Counted from the stretch's first letter, positions 45,276 to 54,930 are shown. The stretch: DNA of 64,000 bases from Methylophaga sp. (GCA_002696735.1 NZSL01000015.1:63520-127519), one strand, 5' to 3'. The notes: generated from the letters alone by a model not told the origin. Translations and numbers: made by a program.

Positions 45276-45704
45276 TTAATCTATCGATTCCGAAATAAGC
45301 AACTTGGCGTGAATGACTGGATGGATCCAGCAGCGCAGAGTAAACTCACCGGATTCTGGCACTTTCCACCTTACTGAAACTCCAGGTGTTTGCACATAAA
45401 GCTTTTCATCTATGTTGATGATAGTTTCATCAGGTGTTTCGATGTAAACACTATGAGAAATATCTGATTGATTAATGATTTCTATGATGTCGCCGGGAGA
45501 TACTTTGTAGACATCGAATTCAAAATCGTGATGTAGTAAATAGATTTTATGAACTTTGGTATCGGCTTCTTTTTGGATTTCAGTATGAAGCTGCATCGAG
45601 TAAGCACATGTTATAAAACTGGCTGTAATAAGAATGATCAAGATTAATCTGTTGACCATATGGAAAAATATTTTGTTGATACGTTCTATTGCGAAAAATT
45701 TCAT
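45276..45704 (-). CDS. mauL: MauL-like protein, cupredoxin-like
   Basis: A 142-residue protein if started at the ATG whose complement ends at 45704; a start ending at 45659 (MVNRLILIILITAS) is also possible, and the frame is open back into mauG. A membrane/signal segment (VNRLILIILITASFITCAYS) leads to a ~120-residue domain of cupredoxin type: SPGDIIEIINQSDISHSVYIET and LRCWIHPVIHAKLLI. A Cys-x-x-His pair is present, but the usual Met ligand is replaced by His. Position between mauG and mauM matches mauL in the gene order mauFBEDAGLMN known from Methylophilus. Its function is unknown. Confidence 0.75.
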   Translation of the reverse strand: MKFFAIERINKIFFHMVNRLILIILITASFITCAYSMQLHTEIQKEADTKVHKIYLLHHDFEFDVYKVSPGDIIEIINQSDISHSVYIETPDETIINIDEKLYVQTPGVSVRWKVPESGEFTLRCWIHPVIHAKLLISESID

Positions 45705-45741
45705 TTTGTTTTCATGTGCTGAATTAAAGTTGTCGAGATAT

Positions 45742-46740
45742 TCATTCAGGAATATCAGGAAATTTAATGCCGAGTACCGGGCCCGTAAGTGAGTTGATGA
45801 AAGCGATAAGATCATCGCGCTCGGTTTCAGTCAGCTTAAAAGGCTTCATTTCTGGAGATAGGCTTTCTCGTTGGATTCCGCCTTTTTCGTAATGCTTTAT
45901 TACTTCTTCCAGTGTGTTCATTGATGCATCATGCATGAATGGACCATTTTCAGGTAAATCACGAAGTGAAGGGGTTTTGAATGCATGTTGCATAATGATG
46001 ATTTGAGGCGGGACCAATGCACCTTTACCGAGATCGTTACTGTTAAGACCAATGTCATGAAAACTGTCATCGGTAAATCGCCACGATGCGTGACACGCTA
46101 CACATTGTGCTTTTTCGTTAAATAGAGCGAAACCTCGTTTAACACTTTCATTAACTGCATATTCGTCACCCTCTACCCATCTATCAAACGCGGATGGCGC
46201 AGAAACTAGGGTCCGTTGGAAGCTAGCCAACGCTTCACTAATACGTTGCTGATTGATAACTTCATCACCAAAAGCGGCTTTAAATAATGGGTAATATCCT
46301 TCGACATCCTGCAGGCGAGTGGTCAGCTCTGACATGTCGTAATTCATTTCATGCTGAGTTGTTATTGGTAAAACGGCTTGCGACTCCAGTGTGTCAGCAC
46401 GTCCATCCCACATTAGTGAGGTAAGCCATGCGCTGTTTAAAACAGTGGGAGTTCGTCGCGGATTCAAAAGACTTTCAGAGCCAAGTGGGATCTTGCGTCC
46501 ATCACTCCAACGTTTATCTGGAGCATGACATGTGGCACATGACATTTCCTGGTTTCTAGAAAGGCGAGGGTCAAAAAACAGGGTTTTTCCGAGCGCCGCC
46601 TTTTCCACCGTAAGTGGGTTGGTAGATGGCGCCGGAATTCCCTCTGGACGCTTGAAGGCTTCCAGTTCAGAGGCAAAAGAGTCAGCAGCCTGAAATGTCA
46701 GGACAACTGATAAAAATACAAACAGGCTGCTGATTCTCAT
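45742..46740 (-). CDS. mauG: MauG, di-heme enzyme for TTQ biogenesis
   Basis: A 332-residue periplasmic protein with signal peptide [23 protein letters not shown] and two c-type heme sites: CATCH at 68-72 and CVACH at 213-217. It belongs to the cytochrome c peroxidase/MauG family. MauG oxidises the precursor of methylamine dehydrogenase to complete the tryptophan tryptophylquinone cofactor. The tyrosine that serves as an unusual heme ligand in characterised MauG may be Tyr 284 (VIKHYEKGG); this needs an alignment. Gene order mauA-mauG-mauL supports the assignment over a simple peroxidase. Confidence 0.93.
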   Translation of the reverse strand: MRISSLFVFLSVVLTFQAADSFASELEAFKRPEGIPAPSTNPLTVEKAALGKTLFFDPRLSRNQEMSCATCHAPDKRWSDGRKIPLGSESLLNPRRTPTVLNSAWLTSLMWDGRADTLESQAVLPITTQHEMNYDMSELTTRLQDVEGYYPLFKAAFGDEVINQQRISEALASFQRTLVSAPSAFDRWVEGDEYAVNESVKRGFALFNEKAQCVACHASWRFTDDSFHDIGLNSNDLGKGALVPPQIIIMQHAFKTPSLRDLPENGPFMHDASMNTLEEVIKHYEKGGIQRESLSPEMKPFKLTETERDDLIAFINSLTGPVLGIKFPDIPE

Positions 46741-46761
46741 GCTAGGTTATACCTATCTAAC

Positions 46762-47322
46762 TTAGCTTGCCTTACCGACAACTGGTGAGATTGTGCAGTG
46801 ATAGGTCATAGCGTCATTATTTGCACCAAAACACCATACGATGTCGTTTGAGAACTCAGGGCGATAAACCGGAAGTTCGCCTTCAGTGTTAAGACAATTA
46901 CAACGTCCACAAGTCTGCTTGCCACAGCAGTCGCGGTAGGCAATCAGATAGGTCTGCTGGTCTCCGGGGTTATAACAACTTGCTACCCAAGAGCTAGGTG
47001 AAAGCTCGGTTCCTGGTGGACATGAAGTTAACGTACCACCGCAGCAATCACAAAGGTTGCCGTCGATAGAACAATGACGCCAATAATCACAGGCTTGAGT
47101 ATCTTGATCCTGTGGTTGAAAACCACTCCTATCCATTGTGCCAGTAGTGGTTGCGTTGGCTTCTTTCATCCGTCCACGGCGATCTACTGGCAGTAGGGGC
47201 AGTAATCCTGCACCCACAATAAACCCACCAAGTTTGCCAATAAAGCCACGACGACCTGTTTTACTGGCAGTGCCTCTGGCCAGCTTTTCCATAGTTGAGT
47301 CAAAACCTTTATTTTTTTTCAT
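46762..47322 (-). CDS. mauA: Methylamine dehydrogenase light (small) chain
   Basis: The 186-residue precursor of the TTQ-bearing subunit. A twin-arginine signal (GRRGFIGKLGG at 23-33, then FIVGAGLLPLLP) exports it folded. The mature part is Cys-rich (ACDYWRHCSIDGNLCDCCGG...), with disulfides formed with help of MauD/E. The two tryptophans that are cross-linked are Trp 112 (SSWVASCYNP) and Trp 163 (DIVWCFGANND); their spacing of 51 equals that of Trp 57 and Trp 108 in Paracoccus. It catalyses oxidation of methylamine to formaldehyde and ammonia in the periplasm. Confidence 0.97.
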   Translation of the reverse strand: MKKNKGFDSTMEKLARGTASKTGRRGFIGKLGGFIVGAGLLPLLPVDRRGRMKEANATTTGTMDRSGFQPQDQDTQACDYWRHCSIDGNLCDCCGGTLTSCPPGTELSPSSWVASCYNPGDQQTYLIAYRDCCGKQTCGRCNCLNTEGELPVYRPEFSNDIVWCFGANNDAMTYHCTISPVVGKAS

Positions 47323-47365
47323 TTCTATTCTCTCCGTTAGTTCTTTATAACTGTTTATCCACAGA

Positions 47366-48001
47366 TTAATGTACGTGCGTTTCTTTGCTTAAGCTTGCTG
47401 CAGGCGCTGTTGTTCCATCTTGCATGAAGCTCTGTAATGAAGAGTGACCCAAGCGAATAGCTTCAAACAGACTTTCCACATGTTCACGGGTATTACATAG
47501 ACCTTTAGATTGAATGACACCATCTTGGTCCAACAAAACACCGTAAGGTACTTTTGAAACTTGATAGCGCATGCCAATTTCTGCAGAAACAACATATCGC
47601 TCACCCTGAAGTGGATGATTCTTCAAAAACTCTCGGTGCTCGGCCTGAGTACCATCACTTATCAAAATTACATCTGTACCTTCAGCCGCAGCTACTGAGC
47701 GAATAATTGGCAATAATTTCGCACAGACTGGACAAGATGGGCCTGTAAACATTAATAAGCTCGGTCGCCCTGGAGTTATAGCCCGACCAACAAGAAGTGG
47801 CTTCTCATCAATAGTTGTTACATTAAACACTGGAGAGCGTTCACCAATATCAGGACCATGATCGATCATCATTGCTCCTAATGGGGCTGATCTTTCATGT
47901 AGCAGCCCTATCTGACGAATGACACCAAGCATAAGTGCAGCTAATGCTAAAAATGCTCCCCAAAGCAGAACATTTGAAGCAATAAGTAATTCAACATTCA
48001 T
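47366..48001 (-). CDS. mauD: Thioredoxin-like MauD
   Basis: A 211-residue protein anchored by an N-terminal helix (LLIASNVLLWGAFLALAALMLG). A periplasmic thioredoxin-like domain carries the redox motif CPVC at 90-93 (MFTGPSCPVCAKLLPI). It is needed for correct disulfide formation in the light chain, which has many Cys. It sits between mauE and mauA as in other mau operons. Confidence 0.94.
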   Translation of the reverse strand: MNVELLIASNVLLWGAFLALAALMLGVIRQIGLLHERSAPLGAMMIDHGPDIGERSPVFNVTTIDEKPLLVGRAITPGRPSLLMFTGPSCPVCAKLLPIIRSVAAAEGTDVILISDGTQAEHREFLKNHPLQGERYVVSAEIGMRYQVSKVPYGVLLDQDGVIQSKGLCNTREHVESLFEAIRLGHSSLQSFMQDGTTAPAASLSKETHVH

Positions 48002-48025
48002 TAGAGTATTTCCTTTAATTTAAGT

Positions 48026-48574
48026 CTAGAGTTTGTTAGTGCGAGTGGCGGGAAGACCGACAATCAAATCTGCTGCCAAGTAAAGAAGGGTAAGCATCAC
48101 TGCTGCAGCCAATCCCATCACCCAGGAAACAATTGAAAGACTGGCCAAATTTACAGGGACTAAAGCAGCATAAAGGCTGACACCAGCCAGACTAAGTGCT
48201 CTTAGTACATGAAACATCCCTATACGACTCACACTGGTTGGGCGTCGGACACAACCGCAATCAATATGCGTTCTTCCACGACCAACATTAATAGCGATAG
48301 CCACTGCAAACATGATAAAAAGTCCGGATGCCACCCATGCTGCCATTTCTCGAACTTGCGTTATTTGAAGTGCTATTGCACATACCAGTTCAACTAGAGG
48401 AAGCAATCTGGCAAAAGGCGTTACCAGAAACGATGGCAACAACCGGTAGTTTGTTACGACACCCTGAAATTCGTCAGGGTGTCGTAACTTGGGAATTGCT
48501 GCGGCTGCCAATACTAGCCCAAGAAAAATTGAGGCTAGAACGGCGACAGAAGCGTCATTAATTACCAAGTTCAT
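48026..48574 (-). CDS. mauE: Membrane protein MauE
   Basis: A 182-residue protein with four or five hydrophobic segments. It contains the family region [27 protein letters not shown] and a Cys pair in IDCGCVRRP near residue 108, suited to passing reducing or oxidising equivalents to MauD. It is required with MauD for light-chain maturation. Separated from mauB by 12 bp and from mauD by 24 bp. Confidence 0.92.
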   Translation of the reverse strand: MNLVINDASVAVLASIFLGLVLAAAAIPKLRHPDEFQGVVTNYRLLPSFLVTPFARLLPLVELVCAIALQITQVREMAAWVASGLFIMFAVAIAINVGRGRTHIDCGCVRRPTSVSRIGMFHVLRALSLAGVSLYAALVPVNLASLSIVSWVMGLAAAVMLTLLYLAADLIVGLPATRTNKL

Positions 48575-48586
48575 AATTTCCTCACT

Positions 48587-49810
48587 TTATTCCGGTAAGT
48601 AAATTAATACAGGTGCTCTTCCAAGCTCATCAATTTTGCCTAGTTCCTCCCCAGAGATTGCATCGAAGGTGTATAGAGTTTGTTCTCCTGGAGAAGAAGC
48701 AAAAAGATAAGGTTCTGCATCTTGACTAACCCCTATACCATTTATTTCATGACCCATATCGATGCGACGTAATTGTTTGCCGGTGGTACCGTCAATGACG
48801 AATACATAACGACTTGTAAGCTTATGTGTCCATTTGTCACGTTGATCAGCTAACAGATATATTTCGTTACGATCATTGTGATAACTGACTGGTTGCCAGC
48901 CGCCTGGAGCCCACATGTCTGCTTTCTGTTCTTTAGTGAATGCCTCAAATGGTTCCATAAACTCAGCACCCGAAGCAGTTAGCTTGGCTTGGAAAATACG
49001 ACCGCTTGTACTGGGCCACACAAGGTGTCCGGTTTTGTTTGAGTAGGCAGGGTTATTAAAGAGGTAATCCTCTTCACCGTGAAAAACCTTAGTATTTTTC
49101 TGTTGTGTTTTTCCTTCACTGTCATAGCTTACTTCGAGAAGAGAGCCATCTCGACAATGCATAAAGAACTTTTGATCTGGTACAGGGAACAAGTGGTAAC
49201 AGTCTGGAATTGGCATCATCTTAACGAAAGACTCTTTTTCCAAATCGACAAGACCTACTGCTGGTGAAGGTGAAAACTGCTGGAACAAGATATGTTTATC
49301 ATCAGCACTCAAACTGGCCATGCGTTGCATTACGCCTGTCAGGAAACGACCCTCTGGAATATCAATATCAGCTATTGGTCTGTGTGTCTTGGAATCAATG
49401 ATTTCGATATAGTCATCTCGCGTACCCCGAGCAACACGTGAATACATGGTGCTAGCAATAGCCATAAAGTTACCGTTATCTCCTAACATCATATGAGGTA
49501 ACTTACCTGCATCAGTCATGCCGAGCAGTTTGTTGTTATTGCCATCAATTGTGTAATAAGTTGACGTCATATGAAAAGCGCCCGCGTCGAGCAAATAGAC
49601 TCGTTTGGGATCACTTGGTGGTGCATCAAGAATGGTTGGCGTATCCATTAGCTCCAAGGTCGCCTCTGACCCCAATTGTTGAGGTACAGCTCCCCCTGCT
49701 ATAACAGCTTGAGTGCCACCGGCCAGTATCGTAGCAAAAGCCAAACTGACAGCGAAACGCTTGGATTGTTTTGGTTGTCCAGCTCTAATTACACTATTTT
49801 TTATGGTCAT
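48587..49810 (-). CDS. mauB: Methylamine dehydrogenase heavy (large) chain
   Basis: A 407-residue precursor with signal peptide (FAVSLAFATILAGGTQAVIAG) and a seven-bladed beta-propeller. Recognisable MauB blocks include DAPPSDPKRVYLLDAGAFHMTSTYYTIDGNNNKLLGMTDAGKLPHMM, VDLEKESFVKMMPIPDCYHLFPVP and YVFVIDGTTGKQLRRIDMGHEINGIGVSQD. Two heavy chains hold two MauA light chains in the periplasmic enzyme. Start follows GGAGGAGAG. Second gene of the operon after mauF. Confidence 0.96.
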   Translation of the reverse strand: MTIKNSVIRAGQPKQSKRFAVSLAFATILAGGTQAVIAGGAVPQQLGSEATLELMDTPTILDAPPSDPKRVYLLDAGAFHMTSTYYTIDGNNNKLLGMTDAGKLPHMMLGDNGNFMAIASTMYSRVARGTRDDYIEIIDSKTHRPIADIDIPEGRFLTGVMQRMASLSADDKHILFQQFSPSPAVGLVDLEKESFVKMMPIPDCYHLFPVPDQKFFMHCRDGSLLEVSYDSEGKTQQKNTKVFHGEEDYLFNNPAYSNKTGHLVWPSTSGRIFQAKLTASGAEFMEPFEAFTKEQKADMWAPGGWQPVSYHNDRNEIYLLADQRDKWTHKLTSRYVFVIDGTTGKQLRRIDMGHEINGIGVSQDAEPYLFASSPGEQTLYTFDAISGEELGKIDELGRAPVLIYLPE

Positions 49811-49880
49811 ATCTCTCCTCCAACCATTAATTTTTGTTAATGTTTTTGTTACTAATTTTTCAAAAAAGATTCATCCTGCT

Positions 49881-50729
49881 TCAAAGAATAAGAAGCATTA
49901 AGGCTGCTGACCCAATTGAAAGTAGAAGGAACCCATCTATTTCAACAGCACGTTCCTGCCAACGAGCCAGCCAAGCTTGTACTGATTGGTTACTAATCGG
50001 CAGGAAGTTAACGGCAACTGGTAAACAGCGTCCGATGTTGAATATGGCAATAACGGCAATTGCCGTTGTAATGCTGCCGCTAAGCAATGCAGCGGCAGTA
50101 ACGATGTAAAGAATTGGGGTTTGAACATAGGTTAGATAGTTCATACCCAGTGCATAGCCATACAATAGGCCGATAGTGGATGAACGAAAACGAAATCTTG
50201 CATCGTGAGGAACTTGCGCCCGGCGTTGTGGGTATGGCATTTTCATAAAACCAAGCTGATGTGCACCGTAACCTAAAGCGAGTATTGCTATACCACTGGC
50301 CATGTAAGTGAACGGTAAGTCGCTAAAAAATGTCCAGCTGATCAGTCCCAACATGCCGCCTAACATCAAGGCTCCTAAAGCATAACCCAGTGCATGGGTG
50401 ATAAAAGTCGGGGTCCAGCGAATAACCGAATTTAATGAATACTTTCCGGCTGGTCGAAGCAGACTTAAGCTTGAGTATCCGCAAGGTGACCATGTGGAAA
50501 GAAAGCCACCGATTAGAGCTAGTACAATGAACATCCATTGCAATGCCCCTGTACTAGCACCTTGTGAAGTTAATAGGCCGCCTGCTCCTATTCCCATCAT
50601 GACTGCAATAACCATCGTGGCAAATCGGGCTTTTGTTGAACTCGACTTAGAAAAATCTATTGCATCTGGAACGGATGTATTCATTTGTGGTTGCTGATGA
50701 TAAGTTTCAGCACCAAGATTCATTCTCAT
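49881..50729 (-). CDS. mauF: Membrane protein MauF
   Basis: A 282-residue inner-membrane protein, first gene of the mau operon, needed for methylamine dehydrogenase biogenesis. It has about six to seven hydrophobic segments, including GGFLSTWSPCGYSSLSLLRPAGKY near residue 85 and a conserved-looking central part (LGYGAHQLGFMKMPYPQRRAQVPHDARFRFR). I chose the ATG ending at 50729 because AGGAGGAG lies just upstream; the longer frame starts at 50777. Homology to DsbD/CcdA-type membrane proteins has been suggested for MauF. Confidence 0.92.
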   Translation of the reverse strand: MRMNLGAETYHQQPQMNTSVPDAIDFSKSSSTKARFATMVIAVMMGIGAGGLLTSQGASTGALQWMFIVLALIGGFLSTWSPCGYSSLSLLRPAGKYSLNSVIRWTPTFITHALGYALGALMLGGMLGLISWTFFSDLPFTYMASGIAILALGYGAHQLGFMKMPYPQRRAQVPHDARFRFRSSTIGLLYGYALGMNYLTYVQTPILYIVTAAALLSGSITTAIAVIAIFNIGRCLPVAVNFLPISNQSVQAWLARWQERAVEIDGFLLLSIGSAALMLLIL

Positions 50730-50784
50730 TTCTCCTCCTATGGCCAAGACTGGCTCACCGATGTTGTAAAATTGCAACGGCCTA

Positions 50785-50873
50785 ACTATAGCGAGTTAAA
50801 ATTTTAGGCTGTAGTAAAAATCGGCATGATCCCGAGAGGTTTTTCCCGATTTGGGTGAGTCTTGCCGATTTTT
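50785..50873 (-). promoter_or_regulatory. Putative mau promoter and operator
   Basis: On the minus strand a -10-like TATAGT lies at 50785-50790 with no clear -35. Upstream are AAAAATCGGCA (50816-50826) and its perfect inverted copy TGCCGATTTTT (50863-50873), plus a third CCGATTT at 50846-50852, 19 bp from CCGATTT at 50865. A poor -35 with direct repeats about two helical turns apart just upstream is typical of AraC-family activation. The AraC-like gene at 53917 is the obvious candidate. No LysR-type mauR is seen. Confidence 0.4.
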
Positions 50874-50879
50874 GCTAGT

Positions 50880-51473
50880 CAGGTTGTTGAAAGAGGTTTT
50901 GATGTTTGCAAAGGAGGGTTTTATGACGTTCTAAAAATCACTTAACCATTAAAAATAAATACATATTTAATGGTTAAACAGTAGTTTAATGTCTAGTAGA
51001 ACTGATTGGGTGGCGGTGATCTTGTATCGTTTTGTGGCTTCTTCAGGAAAAAACTCCTGAAATAAAATAATATTTGATGGGAGTGAGCTCCCTCATGAGT
51101 TATATGAGTTAGGCAATTAACTGAGTTTTAAATGAAGTGTGCAATTCAATAAAAACTACATGGGTTAGAGTTAACTAATAAATGGCTGTTATAAGGTTAA
51201 TATATCAACCACATAGACATTAATACACCTGGCAAGTAATAGATAATTAACTCCCAAATTAAAATGGATACTGTTTACACTGATGCCGTAAACATCACTA
51301 GAGTGTGCAATTCCAAGAGATTGAAATTTTTAAGCTAAAAACACCTGAGAATAATATTAAAACAAAGAGATTGAATAATGCAGCAGCTGTCTACTCATAA
51401 TCCAAGAATCTCTTTATCGCATTTAATCCAACAAAGGGTTAGATATAGTGATTCTCAACAAATACTTATTGAC
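50880..51473. other. Non-coding stretch upstream of mauF
   Basis: About 590 bp without a convincing gene between the mau promoter region and the end of the AIPR gene. AT-rich, with some short repeats (ttaatggtta at 50945 and 50969 region). I see no hairpin terminator with a good T-run and no RNA gene. Confidence 0.5.
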
Positions 51474-53228
51474 CTATGAATTGTCGCTTTGAATTTTTTC
51501 AGACAATGTATTGAATAGCTCTATGTTTGCATTTTTAGTAGCTTCGACCATATCAACAAAAGCATTTATTGCTGATTTAACGTTATCTTTGTTTGTAATG
51601 TTGCCACCTGTAAATGCAGCTGACAGTTGTGGGATACATGGCAATAAAACATCGACGACTGGTTTCCAAATTTCAATTGCATCGCGTGCTGAAATATTGT
51701 CTCTAAATCGAATCGAAAAGACTGAGTTAATTTGACGATCGAGAATAGACTCTAAACCAGCAGAAACTGCAGAAGTAAGTAGAAAAGTGGCACCACGTTG
51801 CCGTAACATTTCGGCGTATCGAGATTGTGCTGCAGTTCTTGTGTCTTGTGGAAGTGATTTGAGATTAGATTTAACAGCATCTACAGCTTTCATCAGGGAA
51901 AATGCACATATAGCATGCGTGGCTGTTAGATGATCGTTAAAGATTTGTGAGTAGAGGGTATCGTTTTGCCAGATCTGGCTTCGCAGGTTGTATGCAGTAG
52001 CCGGGTCGCCATGAAAGGCCATCAAGGCTTGGCCAACAGAGTATGAAGAAATGGTATTTCTTGATCTTCTCATGGCATCATCATCGCCGCCTCGACGACC
52101 ACCGAAGTACTCAACATCTGGAATTGATGTAAATTCAGAACGAAGTCGGGATTGGATTGGATCATTGCTTCTGAAATCAGCAGCTTCGATTTTATTTTGA
52201 CTGTTATTGAATCTGATGATATTTCTGATAGTAGCTTGGTCGGAACACTTTACAAATCTGGCAGGAACATGGGCATTTTTAAGGTCGACATTATCTAAAC
52301 TACCAAGAGCTCCTGTAGTTTGAGCACCATTAACAATGGCAATGCCTGAGATTGTAAAGAGACCAAAATCATCTTCAGAGGTGAAGTTAAAGTCATTAAC
52401 TAATGCAGTAATACCATTGTTATAAACCCAGAACATATCAGGTTCATTAGAGGCCGTTGTTTTAATGTTGTTATTGATGTTTTTATCTGAACGACGGCTA
52501 CCCAAATAATCTCTGACATTAGCAGAAAATAGGTTTTTACCATGTTCTTGAAACATCTTATGAAGCCAGTCAGCAGACACAGAAGTGGAATAAGCCGACC
52601 ATTTATCTCCTTCAGAATAAAAGCCACCACGACTCTCAAAATCAAAGCTTTCAGTAACTAAAATTGGTACTTGAGTAGATTTATACCAAGCATCTAAGGT
52701 GTTTCGACCAACTTGAGCTGAGAGAACTGAATCAACTTCAGCATTTGGGAAATAACGTTTGATAAGACTATCGGCTGTACTAGCTACACGTTGAAGTTCA
52801 ATATCTACATTTTGAGACTCCTGACAGTTGTGTACGTACCAGAATTCTACAGAAGTTATTTGTTCATCATTTAATGCCAAGTGAACTTGTTCTGCTGCTG
52901 CTTTAATTCTATCTGGAATGGAGGAGGTTGATGATTGGAGTATCCAAGTAGATGCAGTGTTTAGATCACTCGCTTTATTCGATGGTGGAGAGGAATCAGT
53001 AGAACCGGTCTTTTTATATGCTTGAGCGATTATGACTTTACCAGATTCACGATTGACATAAATTAAGTCACATTTCTTGTCATCTGGACCATCGGTCAAT
53101 GCATCGTTTGCTATTAGTTCTATGTCATCTATATTTTGATTAATTTCAAGGGCAAACAGAAGTAAATCATTTTCCTCATATTTAGCGAGATCATCGCGAC
53201 CGGCTAGTGCTTGTTCCCATCCATCCAT
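51474..53228 (-). CDS. AIPR-family abortive infection/phage resistance protein
   Basis: A 584-residue cytoplasmic protein with the AIPR pattern: WVYNNGITALVNDFNF near residue 270, ISGIAIVNGAQTTGALGSL near 295-312 and VPARFVKCSDQATIRNIIRFNNSQNKIEAADFRSNDPIQSRLRSEF near 325-370. AIPR proteins were linked to abortive infection against phages in Lactococcus; the mechanism is unclear. It is a single gene, with no restriction or methylase partner, lying between the mau promoter and the AraC regulator. It is more AT-rich than the nitrogen block, consistent with acquisition on an island. Confidence 0.85.
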   Translation of the reverse strand: MDGWEQALAGRDDLAKYEENDLLLFALEINQNIDDIELIANDALTDGPDDKKCDLIYVNRESGKVIIAQAYKKTGSTDSSPPSNKASDLNTASTWILQSSTSSIPDRIKAAAEQVHLALNDEQITSVEFWYVHNCQESQNVDIELQRVASTADSLIKRYFPNAEVDSVLSAQVGRNTLDAWYKSTQVPILVTESFDFESRGGFYSEGDKWSAYSTSVSADWLHKMFQEHGKNLFSANVRDYLGSRRSDKNINNNIKTTASNEPDMFWVYNNGITALVNDFNFTSEDDFGLFTISGIAIVNGAQTTGALGSLDNVDLKNAHVPARFVKCSDQATIRNIIRFNNSQNKIEAADFRSNDPIQSRLRSEFTSIPDVEYFGGRRGGDDDAMRRSRNTISSYSVGQALMAFHGDPATAYNLRSQIWQNDTLYSQIFNDHLTATHAICAFSLMKAVDAVKSNLKSLPQDTRTAAQSRYAEMLRQRGATFLLTSAVSAGLESILDRQINSVFSIRFRDNISARDAIEIWKPVVDVLLPCIPQLSAAFTGGNITNKDNVKSAINAFVDMVEATKNANIELFNTLSEKIQSDNS

Positions 53229-53916
53229 GGTTCGTTCCTTAAGAGTTAGTTCAATTTGTTTGATGTTATCAAAAGACCTGTTCTAATTGAAACAGTATTA
53301 AGATTAATTCTCACAACATCTCATTTGACTGTCCAATAATCTCGTTTTTTTTCTTTTTTCTGAGGTTGGCAAGCTTAGTGAAATTATTCTTTCACTGGAG
53401 TTATCAAGTGAGCTACCAACAAGTGCTCGTTTCGGATCTGGCATGGTCATTTTAAAATGATTGGCCGAACGATAAGAGCAAGTCAACTGGTCAAAATATT
53501 TATCTTATGATGATAAAAGACAATTAATTTATCGGAACCTCTGTTGTAAATCTGTTGGGCAAAAAAAGAAAATCTCAGCTTATTTGTCTTAAATCTCAAT
53601 CTATCTGTCATACCAACCGTATGATTCAGAGAATAGTCATTAAGACATATGAAAGCACATTTGAAGTATAGCTAAACATGTTCTATTCAGATTGATCTCT
53701 TTCCAAATGAGAACTTCATCAAATCTTGTTTGAGGGTGTTGCCGTTTATTGCTATCTGTATCTCTTACTATTTGCCTAAAGTTGTGTCTATAGCCTAAAA
53801 CTCCCACAGAAGCCTAATGATATAAAAACAATATGGAGAGAGGTTTTTTTCGATAAGGCATATTTTTAAGTGCCGGACCTTGAAGTCCACGAAAAAACAA
53901 GAGAGGAAAGAACAAG
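53229..53916. other. Non-coding stretch between AIPR and AraC genes
   Basis: About 690 bp, AT-rich. A 60-codon minus-strand frame (53304-53486) has no recognisable product or good ribosome site. Divergent promoters of the AIPR and AraC genes must lie here. I see no repeats or RNA genes. Confidence 0.45.
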
Positions 53917-54930
53917 ATGAATTTTAGAGAAGCGCTTTTAAAAAATAGGAGTCCTGTTGGCAACAGAAAAATGCATTTTGTTGAGCGGACCTCACGAGAT
54001 GTTTTGGAGCAAGCGGATGCTTTGCCTTTTTGGTCACAGGATTACACCCAGTTAGACAGAGGTTCTTTTACAGGATCTATTATGAGTGTCACTGGGCGTA
54101 ATATGCAGATTTTTCGCGAGAGCATGAACCGTTCTGTTGATCAGATAGCAAGCGCTCCAGAAGATACATATGTAATAGGTATACCTACTATTATTGAAGG
54201 TGAAGCTTCTTGGGGCGGTGCACAAGTTAAATCTGACTCATTGATAACGTTGGACAAGAACGGAGAGCTTCTATTCAAGACTTCCCATTTTTCAGAAATC
54301 ACTGCAGCGGTGATTTCTGCTGACCACTTGGAAGAGTATGCCGGGCAAGTTGAAGACATTGATCTTCGTAAGCTTATGAATAATGTTAATCCTGTTGAAA
54401 TAATCCCTACGGATGTTGCACAAAGATTACTTTCAGCTTTGAACAGTAGTACTAATTATATTTCAAAAAGTAGTGGCAATCCAAATATCCAACACATACT
54501 GCGCCATTTTGAAGATAATTTATTGGATACATGTCTACAGGCGCTCCTGAATGCAGGCGACTGTAGAGAAAGACACTATGATCAACGTATTCATCGATAT
54601 ATTGTCAGTCGTGTACGTGACTTAACTTTATCGATTGATGGTGATTGTCTAACCATAGGTGAGATATGTATCGAGCTACGTATTAGTCGACGTACTCTAA
54701 ATCATGCATTTTCACGAGTTCTGGGGATCACGCCTGTAGAATACATGCGGAATCTTCGTCTTCATCGTGTTCGCTCTGAACTGCAATCATCTCCCTATGA
54801 AACAACCATTGCAAATATAGCAGCGAAATGGGGGTTCTGGCATATGAGTCTTTTTTCGCGTTATTACAGAGAGTTATTTGGGGAGAGTCCTAGTGAGACA
54901 CTTTTACTTTCAAAAGAGTTAGATAAATAA
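53917..54930 (+). CDS. AraC-family transcriptional regulator
   Basis: A 337-residue regulator. The first ~210 residues form an AraC-binding-like effector/dimerisation domain (SFTGSIMSVTGRNMQIFRESMNRSVDQIA). The C-terminal ~110 hold two helix-turn-helix motifs: TIGEICIELRISRRTLNHAFSRVLGITPVEYMRNLRLHRVRSEL and ANIAAKWGFWHMSLFSRYYRELFGESPSETL. AraC-type regulators control several quinone-cofactor amine dehydrogenase operons. It lies between mau and tatABC, and the mau promoter lacks a -35 and has repeats. I infer that it activates mau and perhaps tatABC. Start follows GAGGAAAGAACAAG. Confidence 0.9.
   Translation: MNFREALLKNRSPVGNRKMHFVERTSRDVLEQADALPFWSQDYTQLDRGSFTGSIMSVTGRNMQIFRESMNRSVDQIASAPEDTYVIGIPTIIEGEASWGGAQVKSDSLITLDKNGELLFKTSHFSEITAAVISADHLEEYAGQVEDIDLRKLMNNVNPVEIIPTDVAQRLLSALNSSTNYISKSSGNPNIQHILRHFEDNLLDTCLQALLNAGDCRERHYDQRIHRYIVSRVRDLTLSIDGDCLTIGEICIELRISRRTLNHAFSRVLGITPVEYMRNLRLHRVRSELQSSPYETTIANIAAKWGFWHMSLFSRYYRELFGESPSETLLLSKELDK

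Noticed and set aside
45742..46740. Ordinary cytochrome c peroxidase instead of MauG
   Set aside because: Two CXXCH motifs fit both, but the position between mauA and mauL in a complete mau operon favours MauG.
53304..53486. 60-codon minus-strand frame upstream of the AIPR gene
   Set aside because: No ribosome site, no recognisable motif and basic low-information sequence; probably chance in non-coding DNA.
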